Shown here one piece after another: positions 35,223 to 45,802 of a stretch of DNA of 64,000 bases (its first letter is position 1; each line of letters opens with the position of its first letter). The position numbers were made by a program, and so were the translations under genes. Source of the stretch: Schlegelella_A sp036263655. Its GTDB lineage: Bacteria > Pseudomonadota > Gammaproteobacteria > Burkholderiales > Burkholderiaceae_C. The stretch is from assembly GCA_036263655.1 (NCBI GenBank), contig DATAGP010000038.1:73756-137755 (forward strand), given 5' to 3'. The notes under the pieces were generated by a model. That model saw only the letters and a program-made list of their open reading frames with translations, was not told where the DNA came from and ran no database searches.

Positions 35223-36260
35223 ATGCCGCTCATCCCCTATCCGCTGGCCCGACCGTTTCTCTTCGGGCTCGACCCGGAGCAAGCGCATGACCTGACCCTC
35301 GGCGCACTGGCCGCCGTGCAGAGGACGCCGCTGGTCTGCGCCGTCGCCCAGGAACGGATCGCCGACCCGGTGACGCTGGCCGGAATCACCTTCCCCAACC
35401 GCGTCGGGCTGGCGGCCGGTCTCGACAAGAACGGGCGCTGCATCGACGCCTTCGGTGCGATGGGCTTCGGCAGCGTCGAGGTCGGCACGGTGACGCCGCT
35501 GCCGCAGCCCGGCAATCCGAAGCCGCGCATCTTTCGCTTGCCGGAAGCGCAGGCGCTCATCAACCGGCTCGGCTTCAACAACGACGGCCTGGCGGCATTC
35601 GTCGCCAACGTGCGCCAGGCGCGCTTTGGACGCAGCGGCGGCATCCTCGGGCTGAACATCGGCAAGAACGCGGCGACGCCGATCGAGCGCGCCGCCGACG
35701 ACTACCTGGCCTGCCTCGCCGGCGTCTACCCGCACGCCGACTACGTCACCGTCAACATCTCGAGCCCCAACACGCAGGGCTTGCGCGACCTGCAGGGCGA
35801 GGCCTCGCTCGATGCGCTGCTCGGCACCCTGCAGGCGCGACGCCGCGAGCTCGCCGACCAGCACCGCCGCGTCGTTCCCATCTTCGTGAAGATCGCGCCC
35901 GACCTCGACTCGACCCAGATCGCGACGGTCGGCGCCGCGCTGCAACGCCACGGCATCGACGGCGTCATCGCGACGAACACGACGCTGAGCCGCGATGCCG
36001 TGGCCGGCCATCCGCACGCGGCCGAGGGCGGCGGGCTCTCGGGCGCACCGCTGCTCACGGCGTCGAACCGGGTCATCGCGGCGCTGCGCGCGGCGCTCGG
36101 GCCGGCCTATCCGATCATCGGCGTCGGCGGCGTGACGAGCCCCGCGAGCGCCCGCGCCAAGCGCGCCGCCGGGGCCGACCTGGTCCAGATCTACACCGGT
36201 TTCATCTATGCCGGCCCGAGCCTGGTGACCCAGGTGGCACGGGCGCTCGCCACCCCATGA
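35223..36260 (+). CDS. pyrD: Dihydroorotate dehydrogenase (quinone), class 2
   Basis: A membrane-associated enzyme of pyrimidine synthesis that reduces quinone. It has 345 residues; the N-terminal helix region PLARPFLFGLDPEQAHDLTL binds the membrane. FMN-barrel motifs are GLAAGLDKNG (62-71), NRLGFNNDG, NISSPNTQGLR with the catalytic Ser, and IGVGGV. It is the first gene of an overlapping three-gene unit with the PLD lipoprotein and an exported protein. Confidence 0.96.
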   Translation: MPLIPYPLARPFLFGLDPEQAHDLTLGALAAVQRTPLVCAVAQERIADPVTLAGITFPNRVGLAAGLDKNGRCIDAFGAMGFGSVEVGTVTPLPQPGNPKPRIFRLPEAQALINRLGFNNDGLAAFVANVRQARFGRSGGILGLNIGKNAATPIERAADDYLACLAGVYPHADYVTVNISSPNTQGLRDLQGEASLDALLGTLQARRRELADQHRRVVPIFVKIAPDLDSTQIATVGAALQRHGIDGVIATNTTLSRDAVAGHPHAAEGGGLSGAPLLTASNRVIAALRAALGPAYPIIGVGGVTSPASARAKRAAGADLVQIYTGFIYAGPSLVTQVARALATP

Positions 36261-37654
36261 TGCGATCTCCCCTGAACGTCTTCCATCACCTGTGCCTCGC
36301 GGCGCTGATCGCGCTCCTCGGAGGCTGCAACTCGCTGCCGGTGGTCTCGAGGGACCTCGTGCGCGTCGATCCGAACGGGGTGCAGCTCCGCGCCGCGAGC
36401 GGAAGAATCCTCAGCCCGCAACGCAGCCGCGAGATCATCGAGCGGCTGTCCGCCGGCGGCACGCAAACGGACATCCTCACGCGGCACCTGGCGGTCGAGG
36501 AAGCCGTCGCCGGCGCGCCGCTCACCCTCGGCAATCGGGCCGTGCTCCTCGAGGACGGGCCTGCCACCTACGCCGCCATGTTCGCCGCCATCGACGCGGC
36601 GCGCGACCACGTCAACATGGAGACCTACATCCTCGAGGACGACGAGGTCGGGCGCAGGTTCGCAGACGCGCTGCTGCGCAAGCAGGCCGAGGGCGTGCAG
36701 GTCAACCTCATCCACGACAGCGTCGGCACGCTCGGCACGCCGAAGGCGTTCTTCAAGCGCCTGACCGATGCCGGCATCCAGGTCCTCGAGTTCAATCCGG
36801 TGAATCCTTTGACCGCCAAGGCCGGCTGGGACATCAACCAGCGCGATCACCGGAAGATGCTGATCACCGACGGCAGGACGGCGATCATGGGCGGCATCAA
36901 CATCAGCAACGTCTACTCCGGAGCGTCCGCCAGCCGCGGCAGCTCGCGGGGCGGCAAGGAAGCACTGCCGTGGCGCGACACCGACCTGCTGCTCGAGGGC
37001 CCGGTCGTCGCGACGCTGCAGAAGCTCTTCTTCGAGACCTGGGAGAAGCAGAAGGGCCCGCCGGTCGCGCCGCGCCAGTACTACCCGCCTCTTGCGCCCC
37101 GGGGCAAGGAGGTGGTCCGCGCCATCGGCAGCACCCCCGACGAGCCGTTCAGCCAGATCTACGTGACGCTCATCTCGGCCATCAACAGCGCCGAGTCCGA
37201 GATCTTCGTCACCAACGCCTACTTCGTCCCCGATCCGCAGTTCATGGACGCGCTGATGAACGCCGCCAGACGAGGCGTCGACGTGCGGATGATCCTGCCG
37301 AGCACGAGCGATTCCTCTCTCGTGTTCCACGCCGGCCGCTCCAAGTACGAGCCCCTGCTGCGCGCGGGGATCAAGATCTACGAGCGGCAGGACGCACTGC
37401 TTCACGCCAAGACCGCCTTCATCGACGGCGTCTGGTCCACGGTCGGCTCGACCAATCTCGACTGGCGCAGCTTCCTACACAACCAGGAGTTGACCGCTGT
37501 CATCCTGGGGACGGACTTCGGCGGGAAGATGCGGGCGGCGTTCGAACGCGACCTGGCCGCCTCGCGCGCCATCACCCTCGACGACTGGCTGCGCCGGCCG
37601 GTCGGCGTCCGGCTCAAGGAAATGTTCGGCCGAATCTGGGAATATTGGTTGTGA
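36257..37654 (+). CDS. Phospholipase D-family lipoprotein (cardiolipin synthase-like)
   Basis: A 465-residue PLD superfamily enzyme with both HKD motifs: HRKMLITD (residues about 195-202) and HAKTAFID (about 384-391). The N-terminus has a signal peptide and lipobox ALLGGC, so it is anchored as a lipoprotein rather than by the two membrane helices of ClsA. The closest functional idea is a ClsC-like cardiolipin or phosphatidyl transferase; a secreted phospholipase is possible. ATG at 36257 overlaps the pyrD stop (ATGA), and the next gene overlaps by GTGA. Confidence 0.82.
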   Translation: MMRSPLNVFHHLCLAALIALLGGCNSLPVVSRDLVRVDPNGVQLRAASGRILSPQRSREIIERLSAGGTQTDILTRHLAVEEAVAGAPLTLGNRAVLLEDGPATYAAMFAAIDAARDHVNMETYILEDDEVGRRFADALLRKQAEGVQVNLIHDSVGTLGTPKAFFKRLTDAGIQVLEFNPVNPLTAKAGWDINQRDHRKMLITDGRTAIMGGINISNVYSGASASRGSSRGGKEALPWRDTDLLLEGPVVATLQKLFFETWEKQKGPPVAPRQYYPPLAPRGKEVVRAIGSTPDEPFSQIYVTLISAINSAESEIFVTNAYFVPDPQFMDALMNAARRGVDVRMILPSTSDSSLVFHAGRSKYEPLLRAGIKIYERQDALLHAKTAFIDGVWSTVGSTNLDWRSFLHNQELTAVILGTDFGGKMRAAFERDLAASRAITLDDWLRRPVGVRLKEMFGRIWEYWL

Positions 37655-38535
37655 GAATCACCTTCGCAGCTCCCCGCTGGCGCGGTGCCTGGGTCGCGCT
37701 GGCGCTGCTGCTCGGGCTGGCCGGCCCCGCGCCGGCCCAGGACGCGCACGCCCTCCGGGCCCGCCATGCCGCGTTGCACGACCGGCTGGCGAACAACCAG
37801 TTCGGGCGGCCGCTCGCCCTCGAGTCCATGCAGACCGCGGGCGACCTGAAAGGCGATGTCTACGCGGTGGTCGATCACCCGTTCGGGGTCGTGAACCAGG
37901 CGCTTCACTCGCCCGAGAACTGGTGCGACATCCTGATCCTCCACCTCAACGTGAAGCGCTGCAAGACCGAGGACGGCGGCAAGGTGATCACCCTCAGCGT
38001 CGGACGCAAGTTCGACCAGCCCATCGAGGATGCCTACGAGCTGGAGTTCGCCTACCAGGTCACGTCGACGAAATCAGACTATCTCCAGGTCCAGTTGACG
38101 GCGCCGGAGGGCCCGCTCAGCACCAAGAACTACCGCATCCTGGTCGAGGCCACGCCCGTCGACGCGCGACGCACCGTGATCCACATGTCGTACGCGTACG
38201 GCTACGGCTTCCCGGCGCGGATGGCGATGCAGACCTACCTGGCGACGCTCGGCCGGGAGAAGGTCGGCTTCACCATCACCAACCACAAGCCCGACGGCAG
38301 GCCCGTGTACATCGGCGGCGTGCTCGGCCTGCTCGAGCGCAACACGATGCGCTACTACCTGGCCATCGATGCCTACCTGGCAGCCTATGGCATGCCGCCC
38401 GCCGAGCAGGTGGAGCGCCGCATGCGGGAGTGGCACGCGAGCACCGAGCGTTACGCGCCGCAGCTGCGCGAGATGGAGCAGGCGGCCTATCTCGACATGA
38501 AGCGGAAGGAGATCCGCCGCCAGAAGCAGGGCTGA
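37651..38535 (+). CDS. Exported protein of unknown function
   Basis: A 294-residue protein from GTG at 37651. The signal peptide is WVALALLLGLAGPAPAQ, ending near residue 24. The mature region mixes beta-strands and helices (DVYAVVDHPFGVVNQALHSP, then NWCDILILHLNVKRC) and ends in a charged helix. The alternating strand pattern and the VDHPF...NWCDILI phrase recall SRPBCC/START-like lipid-binding folds, but that is only an impression. GTGA coupling to the PLD lipoprotein suggests a joint role in envelope lipid handling. Confidence 0.65.
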   Translation: MRITFAAPRWRGAWVALALLLGLAGPAPAQDAHALRARHAALHDRLANNQFGRPLALESMQTAGDLKGDVYAVVDHPFGVVNQALHSPENWCDILILHLNVKRCKTEDGGKVITLSVGRKFDQPIEDAYELEFAYQVTSTKSDYLQVQLTAPEGPLSTKNYRILVEATPVDARRTVIHMSYAYGYGFPARMAMQTYLATLGREKVGFTITNHKPDGRPVYIGGVLGLLERNTMRYYLAIDAYLAAYGMPPAEQVERRMREWHASTERYAPQLREMEQAAYLDMKRKEIRRQKQG

Positions 38536-38554
38536 GCCGCCGCGGCTCCCGCGC

Positions 38555-39196
38555 TCAGAAGCGCAGCGGCACGCCGGTCTTGGACTGCAGCTCCTCGCGC
38601 GTCACGCCGTCGGCGATCGTCGCCACCTGCAGGCCTTCGGGCGTGACGTCGATGACCGCCAGGTCGGTGACGATGCGGTTGACGACCCCGACGCCGGTCA
38701 GCGGCAGCGTGCAGGCCGGCAGGATCTTCAGGTCGATCGTCCCGTCCTTCTTGCGGGCGACGTGCTCCATGAGGACGATCACGCGCTCGACGCCGGCGAC
38801 CAGGTCCATCGCCCCGCCCATCCCCTTGACCATCTTGCCGGGGATCATCCAGTTGGCGAGGTCGCCGCGCTCGCTCACCTGCATGGCGCCGAGGATCGAC
38901 AGGTTGATCTTGCCGCCGCGGATCATGCCGAAGGACTCGTGCGAACCGAAGATCGACGAGCCCGGAAGGGTGGTGACGGTCTGCTTGCCCGCATTGATGA
39001 TGTCGGCGTCGACCTCGTCCTCGGTCGGGAAGGGGCCGATGCCGAGCATGCCGTTCTCGCTCTGCAGCCAGACCTCGATGCCCGGAGGCACGTGGTTGGC
39101 CACCAGCGTCGGCAGGCCGATGCCGAGATTGACGTAAAAGCCGTCCTGCAGCTCGGCGGCGGCACGCGCCGCCATCTGGTCGTGTGTCCAGGCCAT
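38555..39196 (-). CDS. scoB: Succinyl-CoA:3-ketoacid CoA-transferase subunit B
   Basis: Beta subunit of the CoA-transferase that activates acetoacetate or similar 3-oxoacids with succinyl-CoA. It has 213 residues. The active-site motif SENGMLGIGP has its catalytic Glu at residue 47. GGKINLSILGAMQV and MVKGMGGAMDLV are family landmarks. It lies 2 bases downstream of scoA and is translated last. Confidence 0.92.
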   Translation of the reverse strand: MAWTHDQMAARAAAELQDGFYVNLGIGLPTLVANHVPPGIEVWLQSENGMLGIGPFPTEDEVDADIINAGKQTVTTLPGSSIFGSHESFGMIRGGKINLSILGAMQVSERGDLANWMIPGKMVKGMGGAMDLVAGVERVIVLMEHVARKKDGTIDLKILPACTLPLTGVGVVNRIVTDLAVIDVTPEGLQVATIADGVTREELQSKTGVPLRF

Positions 39197-39198
39197 GG

Positions 39199-39990
39199 TC
39201 AGGCTCCCTGCCTGTCGGCGGCCTTGGCGATCGCCTCGACCGTCTCGCGCGCCGCCTGCGCGGCGGCGGACCCGGCGGCTGCCTCCATCGGCGCGGCCGC
39301 CCGCAAGGTGCGCTTCTCGATGCGCTTTTCCGGCGAGGCGTTGAGCACCAGGCGATGGACGTAGATTCCGGGCAGGTGCACGGCATCGGGATCGATGGAG
39401 CCGGTCTCGACGATCTCCTCGACCTCGACGATGGTGACCTTTCCGGCCATCGCCACCGCCGGGTTGAAGTTGCGGGCCGTGCGGCGGAAGACGAGGTTCC
39501 CGCTCTTGTCGGCCTTGTGCGCCTTGACCAGCGAGACGTCCGGCACCAGGGCACGCTCCATGACGTAGACGTGGCCGTCGAACTCGCGCGTCTCCTTGCC
39601 CTCGGCCACGAGCGTTCCCACCCCGGTGCGCGTGAAGAAGGCGGGAATGCCTGCTCCGCCGGCACGCAGCTTCTCGGCGAGCGTTCCCTGCGGCGTGAAC
39701 TCGAGCTCGAGCTCACCGGCCAGGTACTGTCGTTCGAACTCCTTGTTCTCGCCGACGTAGCTCGAGATCATCCGCTTGATCTGGCGCGTCTCGAGCAGGA
39801 GGCCGAGCCCGAAGCCGTCCACGCCGGCGTTGTTGGAGATGACGCGCAGGTCCTTGACCCGCGAATCGCGCAAGCCCTCGATCAGCGCCTCGGGGATTCC
39901 GCACAGCCCGAAGCCGCCGACGGCCATCAGCTGCCCGTCGCGCACCACACCGGCGAGCGCCGCGGCAGCGCTCGGAAAGATCTTGTTCAT
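39199..39990 (-). CDS. scoA: Succinyl-CoA:3-ketoacid CoA-transferase subunit A
   Basis: Alpha subunit, 263 residues. The CoA-transferase signature GGFGLCGIPEALIEGLRDS (about 21-39) and SNNAGVDGFGLGLLL (about 50-64) are clear. The C-terminal 25-30 residues, Ala-rich (AAAPMEAAAGSAAAQAAR), exceed the usual 230-240 length and look like a low-complexity tail. ATG at 39990 begins MNKIFPSAAAAL. Confidence 0.9.
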   Translation of the reverse strand: MNKIFPSAAAALAGVVRDGQLMAVGGFGLCGIPEALIEGLRDSRVKDLRVISNNAGVDGFGLGLLLETRQIKRMISSYVGENKEFERQYLAGELELEFTPQGTLAEKLRAGGAGIPAFFTRTGVGTLVAEGKETREFDGHVYVMERALVPDVSLVKAHKADKSGNLVFRRTARNFNPAVAMAGKVTIVEVEEIVETGSIDPDAVHLPGIYVHRLVLNASPEKRIEKRTLRAAAPMEAAAGSAAAQAARETVEAIAKAADRQGA

Positions 39991-40078
39991 GCACCAGTCT
40001 CCAGGAGCCGTCTCGATGTCCAGCGGCGGATTATCCGTGCCTCGCCTGCCTAGAATCCCGGCGAAGGAGAAACGCACG

Positions 40079-40486
40079 ATGGACTCGCCGGCTTTGCAGG
40101 CCATTCTCGACGGCCTCGCCGCCGACTACGTCAAGCAGCTCCACCTGCGCGTCGAGAGGGTCGAGCCCGGAAAGGTGACGCTCAGCCTACCGGTCGCGCC
40201 GGGGCTCGTGCACGCGGGGGGCGTGCTCTGCGGCCAGGCGATCATGTCGGCGGCGGACACGGCCATGCTCCTGGCGATGATCGCGCAGCTGGGCTCGTTC
40301 AAGCCGATGACCACGGTGCAGCTGCAGACGAGTTTCGTGCGCCCGGTGCCGAAGGACGTTGCCGCGGTGACCATCGTCGCCCGCGTGCTGCGCCCGGGGA
40401 AGAGCCTCTCTTACGGCGACGTCGAGTTCACGACCCCCGACGGCAAGCTCGCGGCGCACGCGACCACCACCTATGCCCTGATCTGA
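40079..40486 (+). CDS. PaaI-family hotdog thioesterase
   Basis: A 135-residue single-domain acyl-CoA thioesterase of the PaaI/YdiI type. The segment VHAGGVLCGQAIMSAADTAM (about 41-60) holds the HGG-like active-site loop (here HAGG). GGAGAA precedes the ATG at 40079. It is divergent from scoA (89 bases) and convergent with the hybrid kinase gene. A -10-like TAGAAT lies near 40051. Confidence 0.85.
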   Translation: MDSPALQAILDGLAADYVKQLHLRVERVEPGKVTLSLPVAPGLVHAGGVLCGQAIMSAADTAMLLAMIAQLGSFKPMTTVQLQTSFVRPVPKDVAAVTIVARVLRPGKSLSYGDVEFTTPDGKLAAHATTTYALI

Positions 40487-40507
40487 GGACCTGACACGCC
40501 CTCGGGT

Positions 40508-42454
<1,947 letters not shown>

Positions 42455-42473
42455 GCAGGTTGCGGGGAATCTC

Positions 42474-42494
42474 GTGGGGCTCCCACATACGTAT
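42474..42494. promoter_or_regulatory. Hairpin and 8-bp palindrome in the kinase/synthase divergent gap
   Basis: The 66-base gap between divergent starts contains GTGGG-GCT-CCCAC (42474-42486) directly followed by the palindrome ATACGTAT (42487-42494). Its central place between both genes fits an operator or overlapping promoters. No lux-box-like dyad is visible. Confidence 0.35.
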
Positions 42495-42520
42495 CGGCAC
42501 TTTTCGGGCAAATTGAACTG

Positions 42521-43216
42521 TTGAACGTCAGTTTCTCCCCAGGCAGGCCCTACACGATCCACCCGGATCGCCAAGAGCACCTGCCATTCACGGTCCGGGT
42601 CGTCACGACGGCTCAAGATCTGGCAAAAGCAGTCGAAGTCAGAGCGTCGGCATACGCACGCCATTTGCCGACACTGGGACAGTCGCTGCTGGTTCCGGAG
42701 GCCGAGGATCTGAAGTCTGATGTGTTGGTTCTGCTTGCCGAACGAAAATTCGATGCGCGGCCCATTGGTTCGCTTCGACTGCAATCCAATGTCGAGCGGC
42801 CACTTCGCTTGCAGGGTGAGGCGCCGATGTTGGATGTTTATTCAAGTCGCCGGCTCGTCGAAAGCACTCGACTCGGCGTCGACTCTGGTGGAACCAGCAA
42901 GCTGGTCACAGCCGCTCTCATCAAGACTGCCTACGAGATCTGCTATGCGGCCGGCGTGGAATACAACGTTACGGGAGGCCGTCGCTCCATGGCGCAGGTC
43001 TTCAGATCCCTGCAGTTCGACGAGCTGGATGGCGGGCCGTTTCCGATTTCTTTCGGCAACAACATCCCGCACTGGATTTTCGTTCTGCCGATTCGCGCGT
43101 TCGAAGGTCGCCTGCAATCAGCGAACCACTGGTACTACGAGTTCATGGCTCGGACGGAGCACCCCGATATCGAGATCGACTGGTCGTACGTGTTGTCTGT
43201 CCTCAAGTACAGGTGA
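42521..43216 (+). CDS. FeeM/LuxI-like N-acyl amino acid synthase (GNAT fold)
   Basis: A 231-residue acyltransferase resembling the FeeM catalytic core, a relative of acyl-homoserine lactone synthases. Diagnostic parts are TVRVVTTAQDLAKAVEVRAS followed by AYARHLP (24-50), VLLAERKFDARPIGSLRLQSN (70-90), LVESTRLGV (112-120, with the E..R pattern shared with LuxI enzymes), and NIPHWIFVLPI. The expected product is a long-chain N-acyl amino acid, possibly a signal. No ATG or GTG exists near the start; TTG at 42521 is my choice, with a weak ribosome site. It is divergent from the hybrid kinase. Codon use is less GC-rich than in neighbours. Confidence 0.72.
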   Translation: MNVSFSPGRPYTIHPDRQEHLPFTVRVVTTAQDLAKAVEVRASAYARHLPTLGQSLLVPEAEDLKSDVLVLLAERKFDARPIGSLRLQSNVERPLRLQGEAPMLDVYSSRRLVESTRLGVDSGGTSKLVTAALIKTAYEICYAAGVEYNVTGGRRSMAQVFRSLQFDELDGGPFPISFGNNIPHWIFVLPIRAFEGRLQSANHWYYEFMARTEHPDIEIDWSYVLSVLKYR

Positions 43217-43249
43217 GCATGCCCGACCGCGTTCGGAGGCATCGATATC

Positions 43250-43786
43250 ATGATCCTCGCCCAACAAGTTGTTCGTTGGGAGTCCACGGTCGATCCCTCG
43301 CTGTGCGGTGTAGAACTTAGGGGACTCGAGGTTCCGGGGCGGGAACGACACGAGCGACTGCACTCAGGAAAGCCTACCTTCGTCTTGGCGGCCTTGGGCT
43401 CTTTGTCACCTGCAGAGGTCGCGGCCGCTCTTTCGAAAGCTTCCATTGAATTCGGCAATGCGAGAGCCTGCCTGGCCGTTGACGTCGGAGTCCTGTTCCG
43501 ATTGGATATCAATTTTCTTCGCGACAGGAACATAGGCGTCGTGCTCGATCGAGTGGACGAGACGACTCCGCTGAGCGCTATCAGCGAGCAAGCCGTCGAG
43601 GCCGTTCGCTTCGCGGCGAACTTCGTCACAAGGGCGAGGAGCGATGGACGTTTCGCATGCATCTTGGATGCGATGCTTGGCTTGTCACGCGACCTTGGCA
43701 TCGCGACCCTGGGCACAAGCCCGCACCCTAGACGACGGAGCTGCGAACGCTTCGACTTCGACTACACAGCGGCTCAAGCTTCTTAG
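43250..43786 (+). CDS. Degenerate EAL-domain-like protein
   Basis: A 178-residue protein. From about residue 80 the pattern ACLAVDVGVLFRLDINFLRD, RNIGVVLDRVDE...PLSAI, FAANFV and LSRDLGIATLG follows the second half of an EAL phosphodiesterase domain (strand, LDDFGTG loop, KIDRSFV strand, GVET strand), but the EAL, DDFGTG and catalytic Lys/Glu residues are replaced. It would be catalytically dead and might serve as a protein-protein adaptor. GGAGG lies 10 bases before the ATG. It is 33 bases after the synthase and 13 before the broken kinase. The family call is tentative. Confidence 0.5.
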   Translation: MILAQQVVRWESTVDPSLCGVELRGLEVPGRERHERLHSGKPTFVLAALGSLSPAEVAAALSKASIEFGNARACLAVDVGVLFRLDINFLRDRNIGVVLDRVDETTPLSAISEQAVEAVRFAANFVTRARSDGRFACILDAMLGLSRDLGIATLGTSPHPRRRSCERFDFDYTAAQAS

Positions 43787-43799
43787 CAACGTTCTGGCG

Positions 43800-45376
43800 A
43801 TGCATGCGCACGATTGGGCGCCTCAGGATGAGCGACAGTCAGTGGTGAAGGCCGGACTTCCGGACAGCGGCGTGCATCAATCAGACGCGAGCCTTCACGA
43901 GGCACTCGTAGGTGAATTCCGGGACGTTTACCGCAAACCTGGACCCAAGTATCTCGCGGTCGCATGCCTCTTCGGGTGTGCAAGTGCCGTTGCCTACTAC
44001 GTAATCGACTTTCTCGGAGGTACACAGGGTCTCATCGGCGGGGCCCAGACGTTTCGCGTGACGCTCGCGGCCGCCTGCCTGCTCGTGGCGTACGTCTGCT
44101 GGATGCGGACAGGCGTGGCGATTCGCCACTACGCACCGCTCCTGACCACCGTATGCCAAGTCGCGCTTTCTCGGCAACATGAGTCACGAGATCCGAACGC
44201 CCATGACAAGCGTACTGCAGATCCCTTGACGTCGTTGGTGGGCATGTCGGTCCAGAAGACCGGGCACTGATTGCAAAGGCGCGCAATGCAGGTCAAGCCT
44301 TGCTTCGAATCTTGAATGGGATCCTGGACTACACGAAGCTCTCCCACGGTGGAACCTCTCCCGAGTCCAAGCCTGTCGACATCTCCGAGGTCTGTCGCAC
44401 GACGATCGAGCTGCACAGCGCTGCCGCCGTTACAAAAGGACTGGAGCTGCGCTCGCGCCTGGACCTGCCCGCTGATGGGGCATCCCACATCTTGAGCGAC
44501 GAGGTCAAGCTCTTCGAGATCGTCAACAACCTGCTCTCGAACGCATTGAAGTTCACGCGCTCCGGGTTCGTGGAGCTGCAGGTTCAGCTCGTCATGCTGA
44601 GGCCTGAAACTCTCCCCAAGGCCTTGCTCAACATCCAGGTGCGAGACTCGGGTCCCGGAATCCCGCCACGAGATCACGCCAAAGTTTTCATGCCCTTCTT
44701 TCAGGGCGAGGGCAGCGCCGGGGAGCACACTCGTGCTGGAGGAACCGGTCTGGGTCTGTCGATCGTCAAGGAACTTGTAGCTAGCCTCGATGGCGAGATT
44801 CAACTCGAGAGTACACAGGGCCTTGGCAGCACGTTCACCATCGCCCTGCCGATGACGATTGCAGGGTTCCAACATGAAGCGGCGCCACCCGTGTACCCGG
44901 TGCAAGCTGGTGCCGCAGGCGACTACCCGTCCGACCAGACGGCAGCGTATGAAGGCCGTCGTCTGCTGCTGGTCGACGACAACGAGCTCAACGCGTGGTT
45001 GGCCTGCCGCTTGCTGCAGGCGTCCGGCTTCGATGTCGTGCTCGCCGCCAACGGAGCCATAGCCGTCGATCGGTGGGTTCACGATCGCTTCGACGTCGTG
45101 CTCATGGACTGCCAGATGCCGGTGCTCGACGGCTACGCAGCGACCCGCCAGATCCGCGAGCATGAGCGAAGCAGTGGCAGGCGCCGGACCCCGATCATCG
45201 CAATCACGGCGAATACGCTCTCCGGCGACCGCCAAGAGTGCTTGGCGGCAGGGATGGACGACTATGTGGGCAAGCCCTACAGCTTCGGCGATCTTCGTGT
45301 CGTGCTCGATCGATGGCTTCCCGCGCGCGCTGCCTCGGATGGGCTCCCGCAGCGTCTCAGCGGAACAGCCCCCTGA
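43800..45376 (+). pseudogene. Broken paralogue of the hybrid histidine kinase
   Basis: The N-terminal frame from ATG 43800 gives EFRDVYRKPGPKYLAVACLF and two membrane helices matching residues 27-106 of the kinase at 40508-42454 (EFRQVFR..., RLTL/RVTL, KHYEV/RHYAP). At about 44155 the frame changes and sequence jumps straight to the H-box KSRFLGNMSHEIRTPMTSVL, missing about 125 residues (helices 3-6). That frame stops at 44227; a third frame from about 44207 continues SLDVVGG...LLRILNGILDYTKLS, an intact ATPase (NNLLSNALKFT, RDSGPGI, GGTGLGLSIV) and receiver (VLMDCQMPVLDG). From TTG 44300 an ATPase-receiver fragment of 358 residues could still be made. Confidence 0.75.
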
Positions 45377-45776
45377 TCACCTCCGGAAGCGGCACGCTCC
45401 TCTCCTCCCGGTAGTCGATCCAGACGATCGTCGCCCCGCCATTGGCATAGATGACGCCGGGCTGGTCGGTCCGCTCGAAGGTCACGTAGGTGTCGAAGCT
45501 GCTGCGTCCGGGGTTCGCGATGTAGTGGCGGGCGAGGACCTCGCCCGGGTACTTCAGCTGCCGGATGAAGTTGACGAAGGCATTCACGATCACCGCACCC
45601 TCTCCCTCGGCGTCGGGCGCGCCGACGACGGAGTGCATCCAGTCGATGCGGATCGTCTCGAAGTAGCGGAAGTAGATGGTGTTGTTGACGTGGCCCATCG
45701 CGTCCATGTCGCCCCAGCGGATGGGAATCACCATCTCGAGGCTGAGCTTCTTCTCGTCGGGAACGTCGAATCTCAT
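45357..45776 (-). CDS. YbgC/4HBT-type acyl-CoA thioesterase
   Basis: A 139-residue hotdog thioesterase. The active-site segment IRWGDMDAMGHVNNTIYFRY (about 18-37) contains the Asp of the 4HBT family. ATG at 45776 begins MRFDVPDEKKLSLEM; the longer frame is antisense to yceH. It overlaps the last 20 bases of the broken kinase on the opposite strand. Neighbouring ETF-QO and SDR genes suggest fatty-acid metabolism, but the acyl substrate is unknown. Confidence 0.88.
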   Translation of the reverse strand: MRFDVPDEKKLSLEMVIPIRWGDMDAMGHVNNTIYFRYFETIRIDWMHSVVGAPDAEGEGAVIVNAFVNFIRQLKYPGEVLARHYIANPGRSSFDTYVTFERTDQPGVIYANGGATIVWIDYREERSVPLPEVIRGLFR

Positions 45777-45802
45777 GAGGACGCCTGTGCGCGGACGCTC
45801 GG

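Noticed and set aside
42455..42520. A lux-box for a LuxR-type regulator near the LuxI-like gene.
   Set aside because: No 18-20 base dyad of the ACCTG...CAGGT kind is present, and no LuxR gene lies in the neighbourhood.
42455..42784. An upstream extension of the hybrid kinase to an ATG at 42784.
   Set aside because: It would overlap the divergent acyltransferase gene almost entirely and adds cysteine- and arginine-rich sequence with no membrane or signalling character.
43644..43799. An upstream extension of the broken kinase frame.
   Set aside because: It lies inside the EAL-like gene in another frame and has no similarity to the kinase N-terminus; ATG 43800 falls just after the EAL-like stop.
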